Part shown: one piece after another, positions 34,738 through 44,372 of the stretch
How the letters are laid out: each line of letters opens with the position of its first letter
How positions within the stretch are numbered: position 1 is the first letter of the stretch
Source: Alphaproteobacteria bacterium
GTDB lineage: Bacteria; Pseudomonadota; Alphaproteobacteria; Caulobacterales; Caulobacteraceae
Length of the DNA: 64,000 nucleotides
Assembly: GCA_018826515.1 (NCBI GenBank)
Contig: JAHKAM010000060.1
Location: forward strand, 62,001-126,000
Reading direction: 5' to 3'
Position numbers and translations under genes: made by a program
Notes under the pieces: generated by a model
Told to the model about the DNA's origin: nothing
Database searches by the model: none
What the model saw: only the letters and a program-made list of their open reading frames with translations

Positions 34738-35735
34738 CGATACGGGTCCGCCGTGGCGAGGAAGGACTGCACATAGCGCCGGACGCCCTCCTCCAGCGGC
34801 GTCGCCTGCCCCTCGAAGCCCGCCGCCCGCACCCGCTCCATCCGCGCCTCGGTGAAATACTGGTATTTGTCGCGGATGCTCTCCGGCGTATCGACGTATT
34901 CGACCTTCGGCGTCTTGCCCGCCGCGGCGAAGGTGGCATGGGCGAGGTCGAGGAAGGACCGCGCCTGCCCGGAACCGGCGTTGAACACGCCCGAGACGCC
35001 CGGCGTGTCGAGAAGCCATTCGACGATATCGACCACGTCATCGACGAAGACGAAGTCCCGCATCTGGCCGCCATCGGCATAGGCGGGATTGTGCGAGCGG
35101 AACAGGGTGACCGGCTCGTCGGCCTGAACCTTCGGCCAGATCTGGGCCACGACCGACTTCATCCCGCCCTTGTGGTCCTCGTTCGGGCCATAGACGTTGA
35201 AGAATTTCAGCCCCGCCCACTGGCCCGGCGACTGGCCCCGGTCCGACTGGCGCGCGGCATACTGATCGAACAGCATTTTCGAATAACCATAGGCGTTTAG
35301 TGGCTTGAGTGCAGACAGCGCCTCAAGACTGTCATCGTCCTCGAACCCGCCATCTCCGTCGCCATAGGTCGCCGCCGAAGAGGCGTAGATCATCCGCGCG
35401 TCGCGCAGGGCGCACCAGTCCCAGATGTCGCGGGACAGGGTGAAATTGGTGCGCAGGATCAGGTCGGCGTCCGGCTCGGTTGTCGAGGAGATGGCCCCCA
35501 TATGCACCACGGCCTCGATCGACTCCGCGTGCCGCTCCAGCTGTTCGAACAGCTCCTCGGGCTGCCAGAAGTCGGCGACCGGATGTTTGGCGATGTTCCG
35601 CCACTTGCCCAGCGACGCCTCTTCCAGCCGGTCGCAGACGACGACGTCGCGCCGGTCCTCGGCGCACAGGCGGGCGACGATGTTGGAGCCGATGAAGCCC
35701 GCCCCGCCGGTGACCACGATCATGCGCCGGCTCAT
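34734..35735 (-). CDS. hldD: ADP-L-glycero-D-manno-heptose-6-epimerase HldD
   Basis: 333 residues. NAD(P)-binding VVTGGAGFIGSNIVARL at 6-22, then a complete extended-SDR set: SSAATYGDGDGGFED, Tyr-x-x-x-Lys in NAYGYSKMLFDQ, LKFFNVYGPNEDHKGGMKSV (typical of HldD) and FVFVDDVVDIVEWLL. It converts ADP-D-glycero-manno-heptose to the L form for LPS inner core. ATGA overlaps both at its start with hldE (35732-35735) and at its end with the hydrolase gene, so three proteins are translationally linked. Confidence 0.96.
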   Translation of the reverse strand: MSRRMIVVTGGAGFIGSNIVARLCAEDRRDVVVCDRLEEASLGKWRNIAKHPVADFWQPEELFEQLERHAESIEAVVHMGAISSTTEPDADLILRTNFTLSRDIWDWCALRDARMIYASSAATYGDGDGGFEDDDSLEALSALKPLNAYGYSKMLFDQYAARQSDRGQSPGQWAGLKFFNVYGPNEDHKGGMKSVVAQIWPKVQADEPVTLFRSHNPAYADGGQMRDFVFVDDVVDIVEWLLDTPGVSGVFNAGSGQARSFLDLAHATFAAAGKTPKVEYVDTPESIRDKYQYFTEARMERVRAAGFEGQATPLEEGVRRYVQSFLATADPYR

Positions 35736-37186
35736 GTTTCGTCCTTCATCTTCTTGATCGTCTTCGTCGTCGAATAGCCGTCCTCGAAGGTCGCCAGTCT
35801 GACCTCCCCGCCCCAGCTCTCGACCAGATCGCCGCCGACCACTCCCTCGCGGGTGTAGTCCGCGCCCTTGATCAACACATCGGGCCGCAGCCGCTCGATC
35901 AGGGCCAGCGGGGTCGGATCATCGAAGGCCGTCACCCGGTCCACCGACTGCAGCCCGCCGATCACCACCGCCCGGCTGTCCAGATCATTGATCGGCCGCC
36001 CCTCGCCCTTGAGCCGGCGCACGGACGCATCCGTGTTCAGCGCCACCACCAGCCGGTCGCACCAGCCGCGCGCCTGGGCCAGATAGGCCACGTGCCCGCG
36101 GTGCAGGATGTCGAAACAGCCATTGGTGAAGCCGACCTTCAGCCCCTGCCGCTTCCAGCCCTCGACCACATGCGCCAGCTCCTCCAGCGGCATGACCTTG
36201 GCGTGGGCCCCGGCCGCGTGCTGGCTCATCTCGGCGTCGATCAGTTCGGCGGGCGTGACGACCGCCGTGCCCGCCTTTCCCACCACCACGCCCGAGGCAA
36301 GGATGGCGAACTCCACCGCCGTCTCCAGCGAGGCGCCGGCGCCGAGCGCCAGTCCCAGCGCCGCCAGACCGGTGTCGCCGGCGCCCGAGACGTCGAACAC
36401 CTCGCGCGCCCGACCGGGGAAATGCTGAACCGCCCCGCCGCGCCGCATCAGGCTCATCCCCCTGCCCGCCCGCGTGACCACCACCGCCTTCGCCGTGGTG
36501 GCGTGCAGCAAGGCCTTCAAGGCGGCCTCGACCTCCGCGTCGGTCTCGACCGGCAGGCCCGTGGCCCCGGCCAGTTCGCTGGCGTTCGGCTTGATCAGAT
36601 CGACCGCGCCATAGCGGGCGAAGTCCCGTCCCTTGGGATCGACCACCACCGGCGCGCCGGTCTTCTCCGCCGCCGCCAGAGCCTGGGCGATCACCAGATC
36701 GCTGACCACGCCCTTGGCGTAATCTGACAGAAGAAAGACGGAAGCGCCCGTAAAGGCTTCGGTTTCGTCGCCCATCAGGGCGGCGGCCTCTTCGTCGAGC
36801 CGCAACAGTTGCTGGCCGGCGGCGACGAAGCGGGTCTTGACGATGGTGGCCACCCCGGCGCGACGCTCGACCGCGTCCTCGATGCCCGGCTCCGCCGCGA
36901 CCAGCGCCGCCAGTTCGTCGCCCGCGAAATCCCGGCCCGCGACCGCGCCGAGCCGCGCGATTCCGCCGAGCGCCGCGACATTGCGCGCCACATTGCCCAC
37001 CCCGCCCGGCATGGCCGTCGTCCGGCGCATCTGCAGCACGGGAATCGGCGCCTCCGGCGAGATCCGGCTGACCTCGCCATAGACATAGCGGTCCAGCATC
37101 AGGTCGCCGACGCAGGCGATCTTCAGCCCGCGCAGCCGCTCCAGCAGGGCCTGCAATTGTCCGAGATCGAGCGTCCGTTCAGCCAT
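35732..37186 (-). CDS. hldE: Bifunctional heptose kinase/adenylyltransferase HldE
   Basis: 484 residues. N-terminal PfkB-family kinase about 10-325 (LMLDRYVYGEVSRISPEAPIP, AMPGGVGNVARNVAALGG, DVSGAGDTGLAALGLALG with the catalytic Asp). C-terminal nucleotidyltransferase about 350-484 (GFTNGCFDILHRGHVAYL, LVVALNTDASVRRLKGEGRP, IKGADYTREGVVGGDLVESWGG in part). It phosphorylates heptose-7-phosphate at C1 and adenylylates heptose-1-phosphate, steps either side of GmhB. Upstream gene of the hldE-hldD pair; kdsA lies 18 bp further upstream on the same strand. Confidence 0.97.
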   Translation of the reverse strand: MAERTLDLGQLQALLERLRGLKIACVGDLMLDRYVYGEVSRISPEAPIPVLQMRRTTAMPGGVGNVARNVAALGGIARLGAVAGRDFAGDELAALVAAEPGIEDAVERRAGVATIVKTRFVAAGQQLLRLDEEAAALMGDETEAFTGASVFLLSDYAKGVVSDLVIAQALAAAEKTGAPVVVDPKGRDFARYGAVDLIKPNASELAGATGLPVETDAEVEAALKALLHATTAKAVVVTRAGRGMSLMRRGGAVQHFPGRAREVFDVSGAGDTGLAALGLALGAGASLETAVEFAILASGVVVGKAGTAVVTPAELIDAEMSQHAAGAHAKVMPLEELAHVVEGWKRQGLKVGFTNGCFDILHRGHVAYLAQARGWCDRLVVALNTDASVRRLKGEGRPINDLDSRAVVIGGLQSVDRVTAFDDPTPLALIERLRPDVLIKGADYTREGVVGGDLVESWGGEVRLATFEDGYSTTKTIKKMKDET

Positions 37187-37204
37187 CCCCTTGGCCTATC
37201 GGAT

Positions 37205-38068
<864 letters not shown>

Positions 38069-38179
38069 GGCGAGTTTCCCGGATTTGCGGCTTGGCGACG
38101 CGCGGTCGATGCCGCACTCATGCGGCCATCAGGTGGCGTCGAACGTACAGGTTCGCAAGCTATCACGGAGCCCGCACGC

Positions 38180-39643
38180 ATGACCACCAAGGCCGACGAC
38201 CGACCGGTGATCCTGTGGTTCCGTCAGGACCTGCGTCTGGCCGACAATCCGGCCCTCAACCACGCCGCGGAGACCGGACGGCCGATCATCCCCGTCTACA
38301 TCCTCGATCAGGGCTCCCGCGTCCGCCCCATGGGCGCCGCCTCCCTTTGGTGGCTCGACAAATCCCTGCGCGCGCTCGACGCCGCCCTGCGGGAGCGCGG
38401 CGCCCGGCTGATCCTTCGCCGCGGCGACAGCGAGGCCGAGTTGCTTCGCCTGGTTGCGGAGACCGGCGCCGACGCCGTCCACATGAATCGCCTGTTCGAG
38501 CCCGACGCCTTCGCCCGCGACGCCGACATCGCCCATGCCCTTCAGGCGGAAGGCGTCGACTGCAAGGGCTGGAACGGAACCCTGATGTGCCGTCCGGGCG
38601 GGGTGCTGAACGGCTCGGGCCAGCCGTACAAGGTCTTCACCCCCTTCCTGAAGGCCCTGCTCGCCACGGCTGAGCCGCCTCCGCACACGACCGGGCCCCG
38701 CGCCGTCGCGACCCCGTCCGGCCTCGCCTCGGACGACATCGACCGCTGGGGCCTGCACCCGACCCGCCCCGACTGGTCCGGCGGCTTCGACTGGACCCCG
38801 GGAGAGGCCGGGGCTTCGCAGGCCCTCTCGGCCTTCATCGCCAAAGGCCTGAAATCCTACTCCGTCGGCCGCGATCGCCCGGGCGAGGCCGCGACCAGCC
38901 GCCTGTCGCCGCATCTGCATTTCGGCGAACTCAGCCCCTGGCGCGCCATCGGGGCCGCCCGCGACGCTGTCTCCGCCGGCAAGGTTCCCGCCGCCGAGGC
39001 GGACAAATTCATCGCCGAGATCGGCTGGCGCGAATTCTCCGCCCATCTGCTGCACGCCTTCCCGCGGATGACGGCCGAGGCCTTCCGCCCCGAATACGAC
39101 GCCATGCCCTGGCGCGACGATGCCGCCGGGCTCAGGGCCTGGAAGCGCGGACAGACCGGATATCCGGTCGTTGACGCGGGAATGCGCGAGCTCTGGGCGA
39201 CCGGGATCATGCACAACCGCGTACGCATGATCGTGGCCTCCTTCCTGATCAAACACCTGCTGATCGACTGGCGGGAGGGCGAGCGCTGGTTCTGGGATGC
39301 GCTCGTCGACGCCGATCTCGGCTCCAATGTGCAAAATTGGCAGTGGGTCGCTGGATCCGGAGCGGACGCCGCCCCGTACTTCCGAATCTTCAATCCGGTC
39401 ACCCAGGGGCAGAAATTCGATGCAGACGGCCGATATGTCCGCCGGTGGGTTCCGGAGCTCCGCGGAGTCCCCGACCGCTGGCTCCACGCGCCCTGGACCG
39501 CGCCGCCCGAAGTCCTGCGCGACGCCCGCGTCCGGCTCGGCGCCGACTATCCCCGCCCCGTCGTGGACCACGACGTCGCCCGCAAGCGCGCGCTCGACGC
39601 CCTCGCGACCGTGGTCGCCGGTCGCGCCGCCGAAGGGGATTGA
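38180..39643 (+). CDS. phr: Deoxyribodipyrimidine photolyase
   Basis: 487 residues from ATG 38180. N-terminal antenna domain PVILWFRQDLRLADNPALNHAA; C-terminal FAD domain with KSYSVGRDRPGEAATSRLSPHLHFGELSP, WREFSAHLLHAFP, RMIVASFLIKHLLIDWREGERWFWD (in part), NVQNWQWVAGSGADAAPYFR and FNPVTQGQKFD. These are class I CPD photolyase signatures, including the Trp residues of the electron-transfer chain. It repairs UV pyrimidine dimers using blue light. Followed 33 bp later by cfa, with which it may be co-transcribed. Confidence 0.95.
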   Translation: MTTKADDRPVILWFRQDLRLADNPALNHAAETGRPIIPVYILDQGSRVRPMGAASLWWLDKSLRALDAALRERGARLILRRGDSEAELLRLVAETGADAVHMNRLFEPDAFARDADIAHALQAEGVDCKGWNGTLMCRPGGVLNGSGQPYKVFTPFLKALLATAEPPPHTTGPRAVATPSGLASDDIDRWGLHPTRPDWSGGFDWTPGEAGASQALSAFIAKGLKSYSVGRDRPGEAATSRLSPHLHFGELSPWRAIGAARDAVSAGKVPAAEADKFIAEIGWREFSAHLLHAFPRMTAEAFRPEYDAMPWRDDAAGLRAWKRGQTGYPVVDAGMRELWATGIMHNRVRMIVASFLIKHLLIDWREGERWFWDALVDADLGSNVQNWQWVAGSGADAAPYFRIFNPVTQGQKFDADGRYVRRWVPELRGVPDRWLHAPWTAPPEVLRDARVRLGADYPRPVVDHDVARKRALDALATVVAGRAAEGD

Positions 39644-39676
39644 CGGGTGGTCCGCCCACACCCAACCTTTCCCGTC

Positions 39677-40897
39677 ATGACGTCGGTCACCGCCGAGCGC
39701 ATCGAGACGACCGCCCGCACCCCGCGCGGGTTCACGCTGCTGCTGCGCCTGCTGGCCGCCAACTGGACCTTCGGCCGCCTGACCGTCCTGCTCCCCAACG
39801 GCGAGGTTCACCAGCTGGACGGCGCCGAACCGGGGCCGACGGCGATCTTCGACATCAAGGACTATCGCTTCGCCCGCCGCGTGCTGGCCTCCGGCGATAT
39901 CGGTTTCGCCGAAGGCTACATGGCCGGCGAGTGGGAAAGCCCGCAGCTGGCCGCCCTGCTGGAGTCCTTCGCCCACAACTATGACCACATCCGCCGTCTG
40001 GCCGACGGCAATCCGCTGATGCGGGCGATCAACTGGCTGTCGCACAAGCGCCGGCGCAACAGCCGGTCCGGTTCGAAGAAGAACATCCACGCCCACTACG
40101 ACCTGGGCAACGCCTTCTACGCCTCGTGGCTGGACCCGACGATGACCTATTCCTCGGCCCGGTTCACCCGCGCCGGCATGGCGCTGGACGCGGCCCAGAG
40201 AGAGAAATACGCCTCGCTCGCCCGGCTGATGGCGCTTCAATCCGGCCAGTCGGTGCTCGAGATCGGCTGCGGCTGGGGCGGTTTCGCCGAATTCGCCGTC
40301 CGCGAGGTCGGCGCGCGGGTCACCGCCGTGACGATCTCGCAGGAACAGTATGACTTCGCCCGCCGGCGGATGTTCAACGCCGGACTGGCCGAACGCGCCG
40401 ACATCCAGTTGATCGACTATCGCGACGTCCAGGGCCGGTTCGACCGCGTCGCCTCCATCGAGATGTTCGAGGCCGTGGGCCAGGAGTACTGGCCGGCCTA
40501 TTTCGACAAGATCCAGCAGGTGCTGGAGCCGGGTGGCCGGGCCGGGCTGCAGATCATCACCATCGATGACGCTCTGTTCGACGACTACAACAGCCGCACC
40601 GACTTCATCCAGAAATACATCTTCCCCGGCGGGATGCTGCCGTCCGAGGACCGGTTGAAGCCGGTCATCGACCGCGCCGGCCTCGGCTGGAGCGATGTCG
40701 AGCGCTTCGGTCAGGACTATGCCGAAACCCTCAAGCTCTGGGACGAACGCTTCCAGGCGGCCTGGGGCGACATCCGGCGCATGGGCGGGTTCGACGAGCG
40801 CTTCCGGCGGCTCTGGCGGTTCTACCTGGCCTACTGCGAGGCCGGCTTCCGTTCGGCCCGCACCGATGTGATCCAGCTGGCCCTGACCCGGACCTGA
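39677..40897 (+). CDS. cfa: Cyclopropane-fatty-acyl-phospholipid synthase family methyltransferase
   Basis: 406 residues from ATG 39677; an upstream GTG at 39647 is in frame. NIHAHYDLGNAFYASWLDPTMTYSSARF leads into the SAM-binding loop VLEIGCGWGGFAEFAVREVGARVTAVTIS. This is followed by FDRVASIEMFEAVGQEYWPAYF, YNSRTDFIQKYIFPGGMLPS and a C-terminal RFYLAYCEAGFRS, all typical of Cfa. It adds a methylene bridge to unsaturated acyl chains of membrane lipids, usually on entry to stationary phase or under acid stress. Lies 33 bp after phr and 32 bp before the sulfurtransferase gene. Confidence 0.93.
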   Translation: MTSVTAERIETTARTPRGFTLLLRLLAANWTFGRLTVLLPNGEVHQLDGAEPGPTAIFDIKDYRFARRVLASGDIGFAEGYMAGEWESPQLAALLESFAHNYDHIRRLADGNPLMRAINWLSHKRRRNSRSGSKKNIHAHYDLGNAFYASWLDPTMTYSSARFTRAGMALDAAQREKYASLARLMALQSGQSVLEIGCGWGGFAEFAVREVGARVTAVTISQEQYDFARRRMFNAGLAERADIQLIDYRDVQGRFDRVASIEMFEAVGQEYWPAYFDKIQQVLEPGGRAGLQIITIDDALFDDYNSRTDFIQKYIFPGGMLPSEDRLKPVIDRAGLGWSDVERFGQDYAETLKLWDERFQAAWGDIRRMGGFDERFRRLWRFYLAYCEAGFRSARTDVIQLALTRT

Positions 40898-40929
40898 CCC
40901 ACGGGCCGGCCGGATGCTAAGGCTGAAGC

Positions 40930-41760
40930 ATGACGTCCCCCCTGATCCCGACCGCCGACCTCGCCGCCCGCCTGGACGCGCCGGACCTTCGACTCATCGA
41001 CGCCAGCTGGCATCTGGACGGGCGCGACGGCCGCCCTGATTTCGAGGCCGCCCGCCTGCCCGGCGCCCTCTTCTTCGATCTCGAGGCCAGTTCCGACCCC
41101 GACAGCCCCCTGCCGCATATGCTACCGGGACCCGCCGTCTTCGCGGCGCGGATGGGCGCCCTCGGCATCGCCGCCGACGACAGCATCGTCGTCTATGACA
41201 CCGTCGGCATCCGGTCGTCAGCGCGGGTCTGGTGGATGCTCCGGGCGATGGGCGCAGGCGATGTCCGGGTGCTGGACGGCGGCCTGCCGAAATGGCTGGC
41301 TGAGGGTCGCGCCACGGAGTCAGGCCCGGCGACCCCGCGCCCGCCCGCGACGTTCGAGCCCGCCGCGCGGGCGCACATGGTCGCCGACCTCGACGACGTC
41401 CGCGCCACCCTCTCCGTCGCGGGTCAGGTGCTGGACGCCAGGGCGGCCGACCGCTTCGCCGGTCAGGCCCCCGAGCCCCGGGCGGGCCTGCGCTCCGGTC
41501 ATATGCCAGGCGCCCTGAACCTGCCGTTCCCGGCCATCCTGAATGCCGACGGCACGATGAAGCGGGGCGTCGGGCTGGCGGCCGCGTTCAGCGCCGCGGG
41601 GGTCGATCCGGACCGCCCCGTCGTGACCACCTGCGGCTCGGGCGTCACCGCCGCCATCCTCAGCCTCGGCCTCGCCGAGCTGGGCCGGTCATCGCGCCTC
41701 TACGACGGCAGCTGGGCCGAATGGGGCGGACGGGCGGACACCGAGGTCGTAACAGCCTGA
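40930..41760 (+). CDS. Two-domain rhodanese, 3-mercaptopyruvate sulfurtransferase-like
   Basis: 276 residues; AAGG precedes ATG 40930. N-terminal rhodanese domain: IDASWHLDGRDGRPDFEAARLPGALFFD and VVYDTVGIRSSARVWWMLRAMG (no Cys, so inactive). C-terminal active domain: LDARAADRFAGQAPEPRAGLRSGHMPGALNLPF and TTCGSGVTAAILSLGLAELG with catalytic Cys235. The CGSGVTA loop is that of mercaptopyruvate sulfurtransferases (SseA) rather than thiosulfate-specific CRKGVTA. Transcription likely ends at the strong hairpin after the gene. Confidence 0.9.
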   Translation: MTSPLIPTADLAARLDAPDLRLIDASWHLDGRDGRPDFEAARLPGALFFDLEASSDPDSPLPHMLPGPAVFAARMGALGIAADDSIVVYDTVGIRSSARVWWMLRAMGAGDVRVLDGGLPKWLAEGRATESGPATPRPPATFEPAARAHMVADLDDVRATLSVAGQVLDARAADRFAGQAPEPRAGLRSGHMPGALNLPFPAILNADGTMKRGVGLAAAFSAAGVDPDRPVVTTCGSGVTAAILSLGLAELGRSSRLYDGSWAEWGGRADTEVVTA

Positions 41761-41769
41761 CCGCCACGC

Positions 41770-41798
41770 CTCCGGCCGCCAGCACCCGGCGGCCGGAG
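41770..41798. terminator. Strong hairpin between convergent genes (possible bidirectional terminator)
   Basis: Perfect 11-bp GC stem (CTCCGGCCGCC paired with GGCGGCCGGAG) and a 7-base loop, in the 59-bp gap between the sulfurtransferase gene and the convergent symporter gene. There is no U-tract on either side, so it is not a classical intrinsic terminator; in GC-rich alphaproteobacteria such stems often serve as transcript ends or block convergent polymerases. Confidence 0.55.
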
Positions 41799-41819
41799 TC
41801 ACCTGTCCGGACGAGGTCT

Positions 41820-43136
41820 CTAGTTCGGGGGCGCGACCGCCGGCAACGGCAGATCGTCCGGCACCACATCGTCGGTCTCGCCGCGCGACACCACCGTCGC
41901 CGCCACCAGATCGCCGGTGACGTTCAGGGTGGTGCGGCACATGTCGAGGAAGCGGTCGACGCCGAGGATCAGGCCGATGCCTTCCGCGGGCACTCCGACC
42001 ATCACGAGGATCAGGGCGATGACCGGCAGCGATCCCGCCGGGACGCCCGCCGTGCCGATGCCGCCGAGGATGCAGACCAGCATCACGACCAGCTGCTGCT
42101 GGATGTTCAGATCGATGCCGAAGAACTGGGCCAGGAACAGCACCGTCACGCCTTCGAACAGGGCGGTGCCGTTCTGGTTGGCCGTGGCGCCGACCGTCAG
42201 CACGAAGCGCGAGATGCGGCGCGGCAGTTTCAGCTTCTCTTCCGCCGCCTTGATGGCGATCGGCAGGGTGGCGTTGGACGAGGCGGTGGAGAAGGCCACC
42301 ACGAACGGCTCGCGCACGCCGTTGGCGAACTTCAACGGGTTCATCCCGCCGAAAATCCACACCAGCAGCGGGTAGACGATGAACATATGGATCGCCATCG
42401 CCCCCACGGCGACGGCGGCGTAGGCCCCCAGCCGGATCAACAGGTCCCAGCCGAACACCGCCGCCAGATTGAACATCAGGGCGGCGATGGCGATCGGGGC
42501 CAGTTTGATGACCAGGTTGATGAGCTTCATCATCACCTCGAACAGGCCCTGCAGGGTCTCCTGCAGCGCGTCCGTCGCCTTCGACTTGGCCATGACCATG
42601 CCGATGCCGAAGATCAGGGCGAACACCATGACCGGCAGGATCTGGTTCTCGGCCGCGGCGGTGAACACGTTCGACGGGATCATGTCGAGAAAGAACTGTC
42701 CCGCCTCGATGCTGGTCGGGGCGTTGCCCACGATGGCGGCGGCGCCCTCGGCGCCCTGGGTCAGCAACTGTTGCGCCAGCACCGGATCGACGCCGTCGCC
42801 CGGCCGGAAGTAGTTGACCATGCCCAGGCCGATGCCGACGGCGATGGCCGAGACCATGACGGTGAAGACCAGCGTCTTGAACCCGACCCGGCCCAGCGAC
42901 TTCAGATCGCCCATCTCGGCGACCCCGACCGCCAGCGCCGCGAACAGCAGCGGCAGGACCAGCATGAACAGCAGGCGCAGGAAGATCTGACCGACCGCCT
43001 GGATCAGGTCCATCACCCAGGGGATGACCTCCAGCCCCATCAGATTGACATACAGGCCGCCGCCCATGCCGGCGGCGAAGCCGATCAGCATCCAGAGATA
43101 GAGCGGGACCCCGCCGCGTTTCGTCGTTTCCATCAT
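41820..43136 (-). CDS. Dicarboxylate/amino acid:cation symporter (DAACS family)
   Basis: 438 residues. Starts with MMETTKRGG, then eight hydrophobic segments. Family marks: FLRLLFMLVLPLLFAALAVG, FSTASSNATLPIAIKAAEE (re-entrant loop HP1 serine-rich motif), VGATANQNGTALFEGVTVLFLAQF (the NMDGT-like motif, here NQNGT) and GGIGTAGVPAGSLPVIALILVMVGVP. It takes up C4-dicarboxylates, glutamate, aspartate or neutral amino acids with sodium or protons; NQNGT instead of NMDGT argues against a classic aspartate carrier. Lies 25 bp from the amino-acid-binding lipoprotein gene on the same strand. Confidence 0.88.
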   Translation of the reverse strand: MMETTKRGGVPLYLWMLIGFAAGMGGGLYVNLMGLEVIPWVMDLIQAVGQIFLRLLFMLVLPLLFAALAVGVAEMGDLKSLGRVGFKTLVFTVMVSAIAVGIGLGMVNYFRPGDGVDPVLAQQLLTQGAEGAAAIVGNAPTSIEAGQFFLDMIPSNVFTAAAENQILPVMVFALIFGIGMVMAKSKATDALQETLQGLFEVMMKLINLVIKLAPIAIAALMFNLAAVFGWDLLIRLGAYAAVAVGAMAIHMFIVYPLLVWIFGGMNPLKFANGVREPFVVAFSTASSNATLPIAIKAAEEKLKLPRRISRFVLTVGATANQNGTALFEGVTVLFLAQFFGIDLNIQQQLVVMLVCILGGIGTAGVPAGSLPVIALILVMVGVPAEGIGLILGVDRFLDMCRTTLNVTGDLVAATVVSRGETDDVVPDDLPLPAVAPPN

Positions 43137-43161
43137 TCCCCCTGGCGCCTGTCCCGGCGTC

Positions 43162-44283
43162 CTATCGAATCGGCAGGGCGTAGATCAGCCCGCCCGGCGT
43201 TGCGTTCCATTGTGCGTTAAGCCCGCGGGCCAGGTCGAGCGGCGAATCCGGGCCGACATTCCGCGCGAAGATTTCGCCGTAGTTGCCCTGCGCCTCGATC
43301 GCCGCCTTGGCCCAGTCATTGCGCAGCCCCAGCATCTGTCCGACCTCGCCCTCCCGGCCCAGCAGCCGGCGGACCGTCGCGTTGCGGGACTGGCTGGCCA
43401 TCTCCTCGGCATTGTCCCGAGTCACGCCCAGCTCCTCGGCCAGGATCAGGGCGTTGAGGGTCCAGCGCACCACCGAGGTCCAGGCCTCGTCGCCCCGCTT
43501 GACCGCCGGTCCCAGCGGCTCCTTGGAGATGACGTCGGGCAGGATGGTGTGCTGCTCGGGATTGGACAGGGTGGTCCGCGCCGCCGCCAGGGCCGAGACG
43601 TCGGCGCTGAAGGCGTCGCAGTCCTCGCGCGCATAGGCCGCCCGCGCCGCCTCCTCATTGGCGCTGACGACCGGGGTGTACTCCAGTCCGCGCTCGCGGA
43701 ACCAGTCGGCCACATTCAGTTCGGACGTGGAGCCGCGCTGCACGCACACCCGCGCCCCGTTCAGCTCGGCCGCCGAGGCCAGATCCAGCGCCCGTCGCAC
43801 CAGGAAGCCTTGGCCGTCATAGTAGTTGACCCCCGCGAACCGCACCCCTTCCTTCGCCTCGCGGGTCAGGGTCCAGGAGGTCGACCGCCACAGCACATCG
43901 ATCCGGCCGCTGCGCAGGGCCTCGAACCTCTGGCTGCCGGTCAGGGGCACGAAGCGGACCGCATTGGCGTTGCCCAGCACCGCCGCCGCCAGGGCGCGGC
44001 AGAAGTCCGCGTCGAAGCCCCGCCAGTCGCCGCGGTTGTCGGTATAGGCGAAGCCGACCAGCCCTTCATGCACGCCGCAGTTCAGTCGGCCGCGCCGCTT
44101 GATGGCCGCGAGGGTGGGACTGGCGAAACCGGGGGCGGCGGTCTGGGCCTGGGCGACGGGATCGGCGCCGTCGTCGGCGTCGATGGGGCGCTCGCCTCGT
44201 CCGCAGGCGGCCACCGCCAGCACGAGCAAAAGGGAAGCCGCGACGCCCGCCGCTGTCCCCTGTCCCACCGATCGTGTCCGCAT
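43162..44283 (-). CDS. AapJ-like amino-acid-binding lipoprotein (orphan SBP)
   Basis: 373 residues. Signal peptide with lipobox LAVAAC, Cys at about 27. The mature part matches general L-amino-acid-binding proteins of the AapJ type: IKRRGRLNCGVHEGLVGFAYTD, GFDADFCRALAAAVLGNA, RSTSWTLTREAKEGVRF, GQGFLVRR, VQRGSTSELNVADWF, SKEPLGPAVKRGDEAW and NYGEIFARNVG. AapJ is normally a soluble periplasmic protein encoded with AapQMP; here it is a lipoprotein with no permease or ATPase genes. It is transcribed ahead of a DAACS symporter, so the two may share a substrate field. Confidence 0.88.
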   Translation of the reverse strand: MRTRSVGQGTAAGVAASLLLVLAVAACGRGERPIDADDGADPVAQAQTAAPGFASPTLAAIKRRGRLNCGVHEGLVGFAYTDNRGDWRGFDADFCRALAAAVLGNANAVRFVPLTGSQRFEALRSGRIDVLWRSTSWTLTREAKEGVRFAGVNYYDGQGFLVRRALDLASAAELNGARVCVQRGSTSELNVADWFRERGLEYTPVVSANEEAARAAYAREDCDAFSADVSALAAARTTLSNPEQHTILPDVISKEPLGPAVKRGDEAWTSVVRWTLNALILAEELGVTRDNAEEMASQSRNATVRRLLGREGEVGQMLGLRNDWAKAAIEAQGNYGEIFARNVGPDSPLDLARGLNAQWNATPGGLIYALPIR

Positions 44284-44372
44284 CCGCGCCTCGCCGAAAT
44301 TCGTCAGACCTTGCGCCCCGCCTGCTTTAGAGGCCTTTGGGGCCTGAACCGCAACCCTCAGTTCCGGCGCGC

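Noticed and set aside
43137-44283. Full amino-acid ABC transporter around the AapJ-like gene
   Set aside because: Neighbouring genes are a symporter and a PLP lyase; no permease or ATPase frames are present on either side.
44284-44372. SAM or other methionine-related riboswitch before the cystathionine beta-lyase-like gene
   Set aside because: Only a short AGGCC/GGCCT hairpin is visible; the conserved elements of SAM-I or SAM-II riboswitches are not.
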